From: Ophiodon elongatus
Taxonomy: Eukaryota > Chordata > Actinopteri > Perciformes > Hexagrammidae
Reading direction: 5' to 3'
Assembly: GCA_016806645.1 (NCBI GenBank)
Contig: JACSYO010001636.1
Location: forward strand, 1,534,001-1,598,000
DNA: 64,000 bases
Shown: positions 47,185 through 59,442 of the stretch, piece after piece
How positions within the stretch are numbered: position 1 is the first letter of the stretch
How the letters are laid out: every line of letters begins with the position of its first letter
Program-made: the position numbers and the translations under genes
Notes under the pieces: model-generated
Told to the model about the DNA's origin: nothing
Database searches by the model: none
What the model saw: only the letters and a program-made list of their open reading frames with translations

Positions 47185-47640
47185 ATGTTGTTTTTTTCGC
47201 AACCAATGAACGGAGGTTAAAATATTTGGAATGCGGAGGAGTGACGTACCGGATACATCTCTGATAGCGGCAGCGACCTGTCAATCACAGTAGCCCCGCC
47301 CTAAAGCATCCCCTGCTTTATGGTCTATTTGACTCTAAATGGACCATACTTTACTAAATGAACATCATGCTTTATTGAAGAAGACTTGAAACTAGAGATT
47401 GAGACCATAAACTCATGTTTACAATGTTTACTGAGGGAATAAATCAAGAGAGAAGTAGAGTAATTTTCTCATAGACTTCTATACAATCTGACTTCTCTTT
47501 GCAACTGGAGGCGTCGCCCCCTGCTGGTCAGTAGAGAGAATACAAGTTTTGAGACACTTCCGCATTGGCTTCACTTGGGAGAACCAGAGGTTTCTGCCTG
47601 GTCTTAACGTCAACGTCTTCACAAAATGTGATAACACTAA
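47185..47640. repeat. Teleost dispersed repeat
   Basis: Contains AATATTTGGAATGCGGAGGA, AGCCCCGCCCTAAAGCATCC, TGCTTTATGGTCTATTTGAC, GAAGAAGACTTGAAACTAGA and CGTCGCCCCCTGCTGG, in the order seen in a common teleost repeat. Long and well preserved, and lacks coding. Confidence 0.7.
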
Positions 47641-50600
47641 ATCCAATCGTTGTTGAGATATTTCAGTCTGGACCATAATGTCAGATCATAGGACTGAGGA
47701 TAGACAGACATTTCTAAATAATAATACTGATAATCAGTACATGTAATAATTGGTCGCCTTCATATATGATATAAATAGCATCATTGAAAAGTATATTTGA
47801 TGAATCATTTACCCCCCACCCCCAGTGTTTCCAGGTGGTATTATTGTTTGCACTGCTGTTGCAAAGATCAGTTGGATATAAGAGAATAGGCTATAATAGG
47901 CAAAGTTAAACCGCTGCACATTTTAGAGAGGCCACTGCAAGAAAGCATGCTTCCTTGTAGCTCCTGGTTCTCCTGCTTTACTGGCTGCTAGCGTTAGCTG
48001 GAGGTAGCATTAGCAACATGGCTACCACTAGTTGCAATGGCTACTGTCCAAAGCAAGAAACAACCGTAAGAATCCCAATTTGAATGGAAACCCTTCTCTC
48101 AGAGGTTTGATAAAGGCCGAGCAAACTAGTAAAAAATCATCCATTGTACCTGTTGGCAGAAAGAGTCGCATAGTGAAAGTGAGGCTTTACTATAGCAGAT
48201 GGTGCCATTATTCTTTAAGAATTACATTGTGCAATTAACATTTTCTTCATAACGATAAGTTAAAGCAAAAAACATGCCTGTTGCCACTTTAATTACTGGC
48301 TCATAACTAACCGATACTTTAAAGTAATTAAATTAAAGTTAATTAAAATCAATATTATGAATTATTCTTGTGGCATAGCCTCCATAATAAATTGACTTTT
48401 ATCCCTTAAAGTTTCCCAGACAGACAGTTCGCTTCAGCAGTCTGTGAATTCCCAAGTGTGTGACAAACCTGCCAGATAAGTCAAATGTTTACCTACCTAA
48501 GTGCTCTATTAGGCAAAGTTACACTTTAACAATTTAAATGGTGAGCCTTCCAGGTTCCAACAGCCTCACGCTCTTCCCAGCATTTCACCCCAAGCATATC
48601 TCGTGACAGGCTTTTCATCCGTGCAGACTCGTGTTTGTGGAGGGAAGGTTGGTCAAATTATCTGTTTGGCTTCAAAGGAGGTCCAAAGGTTAGCAGGCGC
48701 AGTAACGGTTAACCAGAGCAAACAGCGGCAGCACCTATCTTATAGGATAATTAACACTCAGACCGCAAAGGACAGCACAGCAGGAGCACAATACACTTAT
48801 ATACAGGACACTCGGGTACACGGATAAAGAGATATCAGACACAGTTATGAACATTTATTAATGCTAAATACATGTTAAAACATAGAAGAAGGCTCAATAA
48901 GAAACATTTGAAAAATAGATTCCAAAGCTGAAATTAATTTGAAGGTGTTGTTTGTGGTGTAATGTAACTTCAGTCCTACATCTGTTTATACATGGGATAC
49001 GTTCAGGAAACAATAATTACTAGTACATATGCACCATGTTTTCTCTTTGCTGGACACATTTGGTTGATTGGTGCACACATGATGGTCTGTGAAAATTGCC
49101 ATGTAAGGGACAATCTAAACAGGCTGCTTTGATTCAATAAAGTTTCAGTTAGATTATTTTACACTGAGATGTGTGGATAAACTCCAGCTTTAGGATGTAG
49201 AACCAACATCTTTGACATATCTTTGATACTGGGATTCCAGCTTGTTGCACTGTAAAAACTGACAATATGGCTACTGTTTCAAAAGGAAGCTGTGTGCCAG
49301 ATCAAGAGAGAAGGGAAGGGGCAAGTTAAGGGATTCATTCAAGGGTAAAAGGGGGTATAGCTTATTAATTAAAGGGAATGAGTTATCAAAGTTTGGGCTT
49401 CGCTCACTCACTTTAACATATAAACTCAGAGCACAATATCAACTACCAACCCAGTTGCCAGAATTTTTTTTGGCATTCTACGTTTCTGCAAACCAAGGGA
49501 TACGTTGAATGTCGACGTTATTGAACCTAAAATATGTTTCATATCAGCCTCGTATCACACTACGCAAAAAAACTACTAGGTTAACGTTAGAAAAGAGAGC
49601 ATGGTTTGTGTTTAAATAGTAATGTACCAACGTAACGTAACCACTGTAACAACGTAACTAGCTAGATTGAGAAAAGAATGAATCTGCCCTGAGCATTTTT
49701 TTGTTTATGGCTTTCTTTCTTACGGAAAAATACTTAATGAGCGTAACAATGTTCGTGTGAAGTCAACTTTTACTTTGGGTTTCACACGGGACAGGAACAT
49801 CGGACTCCTAGGTGAAAGTCCTGTGTTGGTTTGGATTAACGACCGCGGGATATATAAACATTGCTCTGCACGTCGCCTGGACCACGTCACTTGCTTTGAC
49901 CGACTGAAAAAACATCCACATTCAATGTATCCGTGGTTTGCAGAAACGTTCAATGTCAGTATTTTTATTTGGTGATTTCCATGAAATTTGGTGTGGACAT
50001 TTATGCTTCTCTAACACCTTGGCCTTTCATCATCTGACAACCAACAAACCTCTGGACCAATCTATTTGGTTCTACAAGGTATTGCAACAGATTTCCATTT
50101 ATTGAGATTTGCAGTGAATGTCTAAGAGCTCATGAATGTCTCTGCTGATCTTTGACCTTCTCTCTTGCACCCCTATGAGGGCAAATTTTACTGCACAAAT
50201 ATTAATATCAATAACTTTTAATTGAGCACATTTGTGCTCTTGATGCATAGTGTCTTCGGGACACTGTCAGCTCTGCACACAAGTCTCGTAGGCGAACAGG
50301 GAAACTGTCATTTGGTTTGCTGAGCACATTCAATGACCCCATAGTGTTTCCTGTAGCGCCACCCTCAGGACAAACTATCTCATCGGTTTCATTCTACATT
50401 CTTAGCTTCAGAAATACATAGGAAGAGGTTCTGGAGAAAAGTGAATACACTAAGCTGTCTACAAGCGGCTTAAAGAGCAGGGCGAGTGGCCCACCTCTCC
50501 TGATAGGTGGGGCTTTTAGTGAATGACGGCTCAGCAGAGCGGAGGCTTCCCTCTCTTCGATCAGAGGAAGACTCTTAGAAAGAGGCTGCTGGGTGGCTGT

Positions 50601-51174
50601 ATAGCTGAGAGCCTGGAGCGCCGCATTCTTTGAACAGCGGAGGGATGGGGTTTCAGCCGAGATGGGGTCCTATTTTCAGTCTTCCTCGCCCAGCATACCT
50701 TGGAAGGGTTGGAGCTGCCCACGCTGCCCTCATGCTCTGCCTCACCAGCACCCGTGAGGCAGAGCAGCTTGGCCTACTAGTGATTCATAGTGTTCGGCCC
50801 AGGCAACAAAAAGCTGCCAGAGCCTGTGGAAGACAATGCTGCCATTTCTCTTTTGTGCTATAGAGGGAGAGGGGCTGGTTTACCAGCAGATAGTAGATTT
50901 TACCATCTGGCTGTAAACTTAAAGAACTCTTCATCCTTTGTCTTCATGGTCAGTGAAACTACTGTCAGTTGTTACTTTAAATGATTTAGAAGTATTGACT
51001 TAAACCCTTAGTTATTTTGTAGCCTGCACTCCCTGCAGTTATTTATTTTTGTTACATTACATAATGCTTCAAACAAAAATTTGGAAAGGCATCAAATTAC
51101 ACACAACTACAAAAATATCAAGGATAACCTAATAAACTCGAAGATTTTTTCCATCATGGGAAGATGCATCATTC
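47641..51174. other. hmga2 intron 3
   Basis: No gene seen. It contains a dispersed-repeat copy at 49757-49845 (relatives at 13608 and 59158) and a 13-bp perfect stem with 8-nt loop at 50733-50766. Confidence 0.45.
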
Positions 51175-51342
51175 AGGCTGGATATAACTAAGGGTCCACA
51201 ATGTCCACGGTTCCTCAGGCTAGATATAACTAAGGGTCCACAATGTCCACGGTTCCTCAGGCTAGATATAACTAAGGATCCACAATGTCCACGGTTCCTC
51301 AGGCTAGATATAACTAAGGGTCCACAATGTCCACGGTTCCTC
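51175..51342. repeat. 42-bp minisatellite, 4 copies
   Basis: Four almost identical units starting AGGCTAGATATAACTAAGGG and ending GTCCACGGTTCCTC. The unit is a multiple of three, so it gives a repeated open frame on the minus strand. Confidence 0.96.
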
Positions 51343-52094
51343 AATTGTCTTGGTTCTTGATTACAATTTTTGACCTGAACTATTTACTTATTTATTTCAC
51401 AATGACTTAACATGTGATGGAAGCAATGGAGGACCTTTGCTGCCAGGAAAATGCCAGAATTAAGATTCAGGAGAAGAGGTCAAACACCCACCTGCCCAAC
51501 AACAAAGGAGGGGGGAGCCTCTCAGAAGACTGGGGGTGTTCAGAGGGTCTGCATCCTCCTCTCTGTGTGCACTAGTCTCCAAATTCTTCCTCCACTGCTG
51601 CTCACATTCCTCATGCAGGACCCATCCGGTGTTGACATGGACTCCATTACTGTGTTTGAGCCTACTGACATTCCAGCCAGAGCTGGCACAGAAAACACCA
51701 GCTGTTTGGACTGATATCGGGTGGGTGGGTGGGTGTGTGTATGGGGGGGTTAGGGACATGGTGCTCTCTTCGCGGGGCCAGCAGCTGGCAGGGCTTACGA
51801 GCACCAGGGACTCTGCATTTTCTTTTTACATTCTCAGAGCTGATGGAGTGCTCAGCTGTTCAGACCTAGTCCAGACTGACTTCCTGTGCGGTTGTGAGCT
51901 CGATCAGGACCTCCTTCACCCCATAATGTGTGTGTTCTGTTCAAGGCCAACATGAAACCTCAGTCAAATGCAAACCCAGGCTGTACATATTTGTTGTTCC
52001 GCACCTTTAAAGGGCTTACCGATATTTTAATGTATAGCCATTTATCGTTATATTTCCAGACCTTTATATCAAAAACAATCAATCACCCCTGAAA
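51343..52094. other. hmga2 intron 3
   Basis: No gene or clear repeat. Open frames on both strands at 51451-51955 have no recognisable domain. Confidence 0.4.
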
Positions 52095-52852
52095 CTAAAA
52101 GGTACAGTTCACCCCCAAATAAAAAATATATGTTTGACCTCTTACTTGTTGTTCTGTTGGAGAAATTGTCCGTAGAGATGTCTGCCTTCTCTCTAATATA
52201 ATGGAACTTGACTTTTGCTGCTCAAAGCGGCAAAAAATAAATCGAAATAAATCGAAATAAATCATCAGCAATGTCTCTTTCCAGAAACCCGGTTACTCAA
52301 GATTCCAAACTACACCCGCCAACCTTATCACCGCACAGATGGAAGCTTGCATCTACTCATGAACGAGAGGCTCAGAGCTAATCGATACCGGTGGCTCACC
52401 TAGCACCACTGAGCTAGCTAACGCTAGCTGAGGAGGACACCATTAATATTTTCATCTGGCGCTGCGACGAGTATGAGCGTCTTGTCCGTGAGGAGACGCT
52501 CGCCTCCTTCTGCGCGTTGATACGGTTGGCAGGTGTAGTTCAGTAGAAAGAAAATAGTTCCTACATGAAGCTGCTCACAGCAAGGTCTGTGGATCATCTT
52601 GATTAACTGGGTCATGGTTTCTGGAAAGAGACTTTGCTGCTGGGTTTTTCAAATGTATTATTTTTGGCGCTTTGAGCACCACAAGCAGAGTGCTATCCAG
52701 TTCCATTATATTGGAGGGAAGGCAGACATCTCTATGGCCGATATCTCCAACACTCGGCAACTCACACCACAACTATCTCGAATGATGAATAGAACTACAG
52801 GTAAGATGAAAACAATATGTAGTTTTGATGTGGGGGTGAACTGTCCCTTTAA
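52095..52852. mobile_element. Palindromic foldback element (MITE-like)
   Basis: The left side reads GGTACAGTTCACCCCCA and the right side ends TGGGGGTGAACTGTCCCTTTAA. The inverted similarity goes far inward: AGAGATGTCTGCCTTC, ATATAATGGAAC, CTCTTTCCAGAAAC and CTACACCCGCCAACC each occur on both arms in mirrored order. About 760 bp in total with a short centre near 52440-52480. No transposase. It belongs to a repeat common in teleosts; superfamily not assigned. Confidence 0.85.
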
Positions 52853-53896
52853 CACACAGGAGTGAAGAAGCCTCAGAGACATCAGGGGTGTCTGCGAATT
52901 CTTCTTCCGTGTTGGTATGTCCTGGGTGTTCCATTTGTGATGCGGTGCCTCACCACTATGCCTAAGTGGGAGGAGAGCTGCGGTCGAGGCCGTGTCCTGA
53001 AGTGCATGCCACAGTACTACCGCTATTTCTTTATGGGCAAGCACAAACACGTCCCATTCAAAATCTTACACACACTTTGGTGGATAATACCTCAGCTAAT
53101 TTAACTTCATTGTGAGTTCCCAATATTTTCTATTTATAGAGTTTTCACAAGTGGCTTTGGAAGGAGAATGATTGTCATCCAAATAAGGATTGTCATCCAA
53201 AGTGTCAAAGGCAGCTGCATCCTCTGTATACATCCTCCAGCGGGACTCTCAAAATGTCCCTGTGGTGTGCTGCTACGTCTGTTTGGCTCTTTGCCTGCAA
53301 TCATTAAACTGTTTAATGATTTTGTTACTGATCAGGCTGAAGGCAGGTTCAAATCAGTCTGGGTACGTGACCTCAAAACTCTTGGTACCAATGGAACTGT
53401 GTCCATAGCACATTGACAATAATATCAGAAACGGTCAAAAGTCGAGGAAGCCTCACAAAATCAGAAACCTGATGACAGATTTGGTTTGGCTATTTTCAAA
53501 AGTAATTTGATAAGAGATGTTTTTTTCCCTCTCTCTTTGTGGCATGTGTCATATGTTGCAAGTAGATACACAATACTCGGTACAGCATTAGCTTGATGAG
53601 CTAACAATCAGGGATGAAGGAAATAAAGCAAAAATATACTTGTGTGTCTTGGGTCGGGTTGGGTCACTCAGATCTGAAAGACTAGGTCCTACGTAGGCCT
53701 GTGCAGAGGGGCATTCAGCGTACGGAACCGTGCTGCTGTCAATCATCAATCTCACTCGACTTTCAAATAACCACTTTCACTTCCAGTTGAATCAGTGTGA
53801 CATTTTTGTTAAATGACAGCTGAGAATGATTGTTCTTCTTGTTGGTGATATCGTGTGGAGGAACAACACTAACTTCTCCCTTCTGCTCTCTTGCAG
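52853..53896. other. End of hmga2 intron 3
   Basis: No gene seen. It ends in a good polypyrimidine tract and TTGCAG acceptor for exon 4. Confidence 0.55.
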
Positions 53897-53929
53897 CCGC
53901 AGCAAGTCGTCCAGAAAAAGCTTGCTCAG
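53897..53929 (+). CDS. hmga2: hmga2 coding exon 4 (33 nt linker)
   Basis: Encodes residues 84-94, PQQVVQKKLAQ, 11 codons. Human HMGA2 has the same segment with Pro in place of Leu-92, so the assignment is firm despite the small size. The acceptor is CTCTCTTGCAG (ends 53896) and the donor GTAAGA (53930); phase 0 on both sides, so skipping would keep the frame and join AT-hook 3 directly to the acidic tail. A CA tract begins 23 bp after the donor. Confidence 0.97.
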
Positions 53930-53952
53930 GTAAGATCACGGATTGTGAAAAT

Positions 53953-53961
53953 ACACACACA

Positions 53962-54042
<81 letters not shown>

Positions 54043-54045
54043 ACA
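53953..54045. repeat. (AC)n microsatellite next to exon 4
   Basis: 93 bp of AC with a few CGCAC and ATAC variants, starting 23 bp after the exon 4 splice site. Confidence 0.97.
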
Positions 54046-56129
54046 AATGCAACACACTTTCAGGGCAAATTACTTTGAAATTGTAATTACACTACATGTT
54101 ATTTTGTATTCCAACACATGACTTAAACATTTTTACTTTGTATGGATGTTGTTAGCTAAATTTAGGCTACATACACAAATATTATTGGATACTTTAACTC
54201 AAGGAGTTGTAATTAAATGGCTTGTCAGAGCAGAAGGCATCATTTGGTCCTCCAGCTCAGGACGTGGTTGTGTGTTTTTTGCGGCCTTGGTTACTGCACC
54301 GTTGTTGTGCATGCACACATTTTTACAATGCATGAAACACTTTTTCACAAATATATAATGGGGGAATATTTTAGTATATAACCCATCTTGATGTGTGGCC
54401 ACTCTGTTGTTTGCCCTATAGTTAGTTAATGGCTATTGATGCTGCTACATCCTCAGATTTCAGCCAACTAAAGTTCAAGTTGTAGGCCTAACCAGAGACT
54501 GTGGGAGAGTTTGTGAAAGTTGCAAAGCTTCGGTGACCCATCCATCCACCCCAATCTCCTCCCTAGCCCTAATAACAACAGCACACTACCTCCAACTTTG
54601 GTCCTGACAATCGAGTCATAACTGACTCGACCAGAAGACGTCCTTGTCACGCAAACATATTTTGTTGCTCCTTTTTTTTTTTCTTTTCTTTCTTTTCTTT
54701 TTTTTTTTTTACCTTTTATGGGTCTCATATTTTGAATATTTTGTGTGTACTGGCTTGGTTGTCAGTTTAAGTGGTGGAATGATGATTCTTGTCAAGCTTC
54801 TCAAAGGCTTGGAACATCCCCATAGTCTTGCATAGCCAGACTTATCTGCACCCTTTGGGAGAAAGGTTTGACTGAACCCATCATAACTCTGCACTAAGGG
54901 AAAACAACGGTCTGGGATGATATGCTATATAGCTATGGTGCCCTTGCAAAACGGTAACACGCAGCGGAAAGGGAGGAGAATTCCGTCTGAAATAGGCGGC
55001 CAATGGAAGGCTTATATGCACAGTCTACATCCTTGGAGTCGGACTACTGCAACATTAACTCTGTCTGCAGCTGAAGCTCACACTGGGGCTAGTGTTTTTA
55101 CTTGTGAAAGGTTGAGCCGGATGAGAACTGTGGCAAAAGTCACATCTGTAAATACAGGAGTGGCTTTAGCAAGAAAAGAGGTGACATTAGAAGTGAGTTG
55201 TTCTCTTGGACAGAAATTCCAAAGTCAACTGCGGTCCCTCCATGTGGGACTGTTCATATGTAGCAGATAATTAGATGCTGTTTTGTGTTGGTGGTGTGAG
55301 CACCTACATCAGAGGGAGAGTGAAAGCCGAATGGTAATAAGTGAGTGCAACATGACACAGGACCCCCACCCCTAGCATTCCCTCACACTCCAGGAATCCA
55401 CCAGCCTCCCGTCTGTTCACTGGTGCGGGCCACTTCTTGGTGTGAATGCATAACTCGGCTCTGATTTGTGGCTGTGTGGGAACAGGGCTGAGGTAGTTGG
55501 GAGGCGCTGTGAGGCCCTGGGAGCTGCAAGCCATAAAAATGTCATTTAGCTCTCCCACTTTGATAGGCTGCTTTATCTCAGCCCCACCAACACCAGCCTG
55601 TTCAAAACCTCAGACCCCTTTCATTCCAGTGCTCGGAGTGGGGTAGATACATGACCCAACAGAAAGCTCTAGCTTTACACAAGCACACAGCACAGTTTCC
55701 CATTGAGGTTTCAGCTACTGCTGCCAAAAAACACAAGTTCAAAAGTCTGAATATCTCTCCTCATTGATGGCTAAGCCAAACTAAGGCTAACAAAAAGTGT
55801 GAGTGATAGAAGTGGGCTATTGGAGAGTCTGGAGTGAGGGGGGCTACAACTTGAAGTGTAGGCCAAGTCTACACCAAACAGTCATTAGATATTCACGCCA
55901 TCATTTTAACAATTAAAACACATTGTTTTCCTCTTCTGTTTGTTTAGAGGCAGTTAGCAAATTATCATGCGTTTTGAGAGATGGTGTCCCAGTTCCAAAT
56001 GATGAGCTCACACCAAAAAGATTATATTGGGTATTATGGGTATTATGTTGATGGTCAGAATCATCAAGTCCCATGGGTTGGGACTGTATGACAAACAATT
56101 TAAAAGAGCGTGGTGATGCTTTGACGGAT
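54046..56129. other. hmga2 intron 4, proximal part
   Basis: No gene seen. T/C-rich runs lie at 54668-54711. The open frame 54917-55270 has no recognisable domain. Confidence 0.45.
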
Positions 56130-57540
56130 CAGTTTGAATTGAATTTATTAAAGGATAGCCCCTTGAGATGTAGCATGTCATTTTCGAGGTGGTCCTATAG
56201 ACACAAACACATACAGACAAAAACATCATTACATAACATAACATACACTACAAATACACAGATATAGACAGCTCACCTACCCTCTCCCACCGATACCTCA
56301 GCCCTCAGCTGTTGTAGAAGATTACAATGATAATGATAATGACTCATGTGATAAATTAACAAATCATGTCAGCATAAAGAGCAACTATTTTTGACTTCAG
56401 TTAGACTGAAAGAATGCACAAATTAAAAGCACAAACAGGTTAATTTAAGATGAGAAAAATAAGGATGTCCCAAAGCATTGGAAGGAGGTAATTGGTCTCA
56501 GGGAAAAAGGTAGGTTATTTCAATGGAATGGAGCTTTGTATTTGAATGACCTGCGCCCGTTTTCTTTGAAAATTCTAGGGACAAAGAAAAAGGTATATTG
56601 CTACATATGTCTGAGTGGATATAAAAATCTATATGGAGCCATATACTATTTCAAATAAGAAGGACACTCAAAATAAACACATTTAAAGATGAACTGAACC
56701 CAGTGAAATTGCCTTTGATTGACAAGAAACAATGGAGAGTTCTATCTGGACACCTCAAAACAAACCTGCAAAGAGAATTATACACAACATGAAGGGGCTT
56801 AAGATAAGGTGTTTTGATAGACAATGTCAGCATAATCAACAAGAGGTAGTATCAATGGAGAAATCATTATTTTTCGAACATGAAATGTAAAACAATTAAA
56901 TGAGCGATACTCATTAATAAAATGAGTGAACTCAGACAACCATATGTCCTTTTTATAATATTAATATGTCAATGTGTGGCTTAAAGGAAAGTTCAGGGTC
57001 AATCCAAAGTCCAAGATATTTGAATGAATCGTCTTTCTCAAGGGGTGACCCATCATGATAAATAATATGCAAATTGGAGGAATATGAACGACTGTGTCAC
57101 ATAGCAAACGCCATGCTGCAGGACTTATTTTATTCAGCACAAATTTGTTGTTATGAAACCAGTTTTGTAGCAAGTTAAACTCAGAATGTAACGAATACTG
57201 GATTTGTACTATATCAGAGTTAGAAGTGTAAAAACAGTGTCATCAGCATAAAGACGAACATGACAATTAGAATATATTTGGATATTTGAGGTAAGTCAAA
57301 ATAAATGTAGAGAAAATAAATGGTCCCAAGGAAGAGCCTTATGGAACACCCTTTTCAATAATTAGATACTCGGGCTGAGAACCCTGAAAAATCACACATC
57401 TATTATGAAGATAAGAACTAAACCAAAGGAGAGCCTTTTGAGTTAAACCAATAGAATAGAGCTTATCAAGGAGGAGGTAGTGATCAACCATGTAAAAAGC
57501 CTTGGAAAGATCGTAAACACCATCACTAGGTTGGGTAAAC
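56130..57540 (-). mobile_element. 5'-truncated, broken LINE (reverse transcriptase fragment)
   Basis: The minus strand encodes the back half of a non-LTR reverse transcriptase. In order it shows DLSKAFYMVDHYLL (about 57510-57470), GLTQKALLWF, an EKGVP-stop-GSSLGP box in which the expected Gln codon is TAA, the catalytic YADD (57239-57250), NWFHNNKFVLNK, LKPLHVVYNSLCRFVLRCP, and a 3' tail with GGACCACCTCGAAAATG and TTCAATTC. Such enzymes copy their own RNA into nicked chromosomal DNA. The copy has stops and several frame shifts and lacks the endonuclease, so it is inactive. It resembles the CR1/L2/Rex1 range of LINEs; clade not fixed. Confidence 0.88.
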
Positions 57541-59157
57541 GGCAGCCTTTAATCAAAGATACCCTCTTCCTTGTAGAATGAGTGTGTGAAATGGTGTGGC
57601 TGGGGGTGGGGAGCAATAGGATTAAAGCTTCTTTTTTGTCCCCCACCCACGCTACCACCACCACCACCACCACCTTTTTTCTCTCCTGCTCTCACTTGCC
57701 CTTGTCACACATGGTAGCATTTAGCGGGCCTTTAAAGCCCGAAGTGTGTGAGCACTAATGAATGGAGTTGGAGCTGCAATGCCACGGCCTGGGAAAGGAA
57801 GAGGGTTATAAATTGTGTCAGTTAGCCTCCCTGAATAAAATGAAGCCATGTGGAAAATGAAATCCATTTCATCTGAGGAGTAAGGAGAAACGTGTTTTTT
57901 CTTCCCCCCCGCCAGTTGTCACAGTGGTCATCGTGCACTTATCCTGGGAAAACAAGGACATTTAGGGTTAGTGAGCCATTATCAACACTGCTATAATGAA
58001 GCCTCTATCTCAAAGAAAACCCCTTATACACTGCTAAAATTATGTAAATGAATCAATCAAAACTTACTTTTCCCAGCGATTTCCTTACCAGCTATTAAGC
58101 CTATGCTCGTAGCCACCATGGTTATAGCAAACCGCTTAATCCAGAAGTATAAATGAAGTTTAACACCTTTCAATACTGGCTGCACAGCAAAAGCAGCACA
58201 TTAGCAGGACTGCAGCAGCAGCTTCAGTCCTCCATTGGTGTCTACACTGGCACTACACCGTGTCAATCAAAAGCAAACAGACGGGAAACAAAAGGTGACA
58301 GCTACGCATGTCGAGCACAAGTGAAGACAGATTATTCTTTTAGTCTTTGTGGGAGTGACACTCTCATAATGTCTACTGTATAGTGCCATTTTCTGAGTTC
58401 TCTAAAATAACAATGTAGCATGCCAAATTAGGACACGTAGTGAATGTGCCATAAAGCCCGGAAATAAAGGGAAATAAAAAAGGGGACAGACCACAGGCCA
58501 AAAGTGAGTTTATGATTTAATCCCACCAAAAACTTTGTAAGCATGAAGTGAATGAAAAGTGGCCTTGACTTGACTTGACTTGACTTGACTTGACTTGTTG
58601 ATCAGGGTCAAAGCAGCATGTTGGTTCTGCATCGGGATGGCTCTGTCTCATCATGCACATGAGCATTTCCTGTCAGAGATTAAGCATTGACTTTGTGGCC
58701 GTGCTGCTTCATTAACCCTATTAACAGGTGACTGAACAGCTCTGGTTGTGGTCCTCCTCATCTGGAAGTGAGACTGTGAGCCACTCTGGTATGAAACCAG
58801 ATATGATAACTCATCCAAAGGGAACTTGATGTTCAGAAGTTGCAGTATAAAGTAAGAAAGAGTGTGAATATATGAGCAACGAGTCCTCATGCCTAAAAGA
58901 CAGAACAGGTAGTTAATAGCCAATGACGGCTTGCAAAAACATAAAAAATTTTGTGAAACGGTCGTAGTTTTATTTTAACAAGTGGTTAACATTGTTAAAC
59001 AGCACTACTTGGTTTTGTTTAGGAAAAGATCATGGTTTGGGTTAAAATCAGTACGTTGGTTTCGTATGCAAGCATGAGACGTAGTCACCAAGACAAGCTA
59101 TTTTGCTTACGTATTAACTTAGTTACGTACGTACGTAACTTCCAATAACTCAATGTG
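57541..59157. other. hmga2 intron 4, distal part
   Basis: No gene. A (TTGAC)n repeat lies at 58564-58596. Bases 57700-57880 are unique-looking and slightly GC-richer. Confidence 0.5.
58564..58596. repeat. (CTTGA)n pentanucleotide repeat
   Basis: Six tandem CTTGA units. Confidence 0.93.
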
Positions 59158-59235
59158 TTGACTTTTGGTTTTACATGGGATGCGAACAGCGGTCCCCTGG
59201 GTGAAACTCCAGTGTTTGTATGACCGAACTGTTGA
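59158..59235. repeat. Dispersed repeat, third copy
   Basis: Matches 13608-13690 and 49757-49845 through GATGCGAACAGCGG and GGGTGAAACTCCAGTGTTTG. An (AT)n tract follows at 59277-59301, before exon 5. Confidence 0.7.
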
Positions 59236-59272
59236 CAGTGAGACCCCTGTGTTGCTCATCACAGTGTCAGAG

Positions 59273-59304
<32 letters not shown>

Positions 59305-59363
59305 ATCATTCTACAGAGCTGAGAGAGTTTAAATGACACAGACGATCTTGTTTTCATCTACAG

Positions 59364-59414
59364 GAAGAAGAGGAAGAAGAAGAAGAGGCTGGAGAGTCCC
59401 CAGAGGAGGACTAA
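59364..59414 (+). CDS. hmga2: hmga2 coding exon 5 (acidic tail and stop)
   Basis: Encodes residues 95-110: eight consecutive Glu, then AGESPEED and TAA. The acceptor is CATCTACAG (ends 59363), phase 0. The C-terminal acidic tail is the HMGA hallmark and tempers DNA binding and partner contacts. Human HMGA2 has an acidic tail of similar length (15 residues) broken up by Thr and Ser; here it begins with an unbroken Glu run, encoded by a GAA/GAG repeat. Ser-106 sits in an S-P-E-E context, a possible CK2 site. A let-7 8mer lies 21 nt after the stop. Confidence 0.95.
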   Translation, partial: EEEEEEEEAGESPEED

Positions 59415-59434
59415 GCTACCACACCATGAAACCT

Positions 59435-59442
59435 CTACCTCA
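59435..59442 (+). promoter_or_regulatory. let-7 8mer site
   Basis: CTACCTCA is an exact 8mer match for the let-7 seed, 20 nt after the stop codon. Human HMGA2 is a classic let-7 target with sites across the 3' UTR. Confidence 0.85.

Noticed and set aside
51175..51342. Possible CRISPR-like array
   Set aside because: Repeats are directly adjacent with no variable spacers, in a vertebrate intron; it is a minisatellite.
52599..53104. Overlapping 80-114-codon open frames
   Set aside because: They lie on the foldback element and its edge, with no domain or codon signal.
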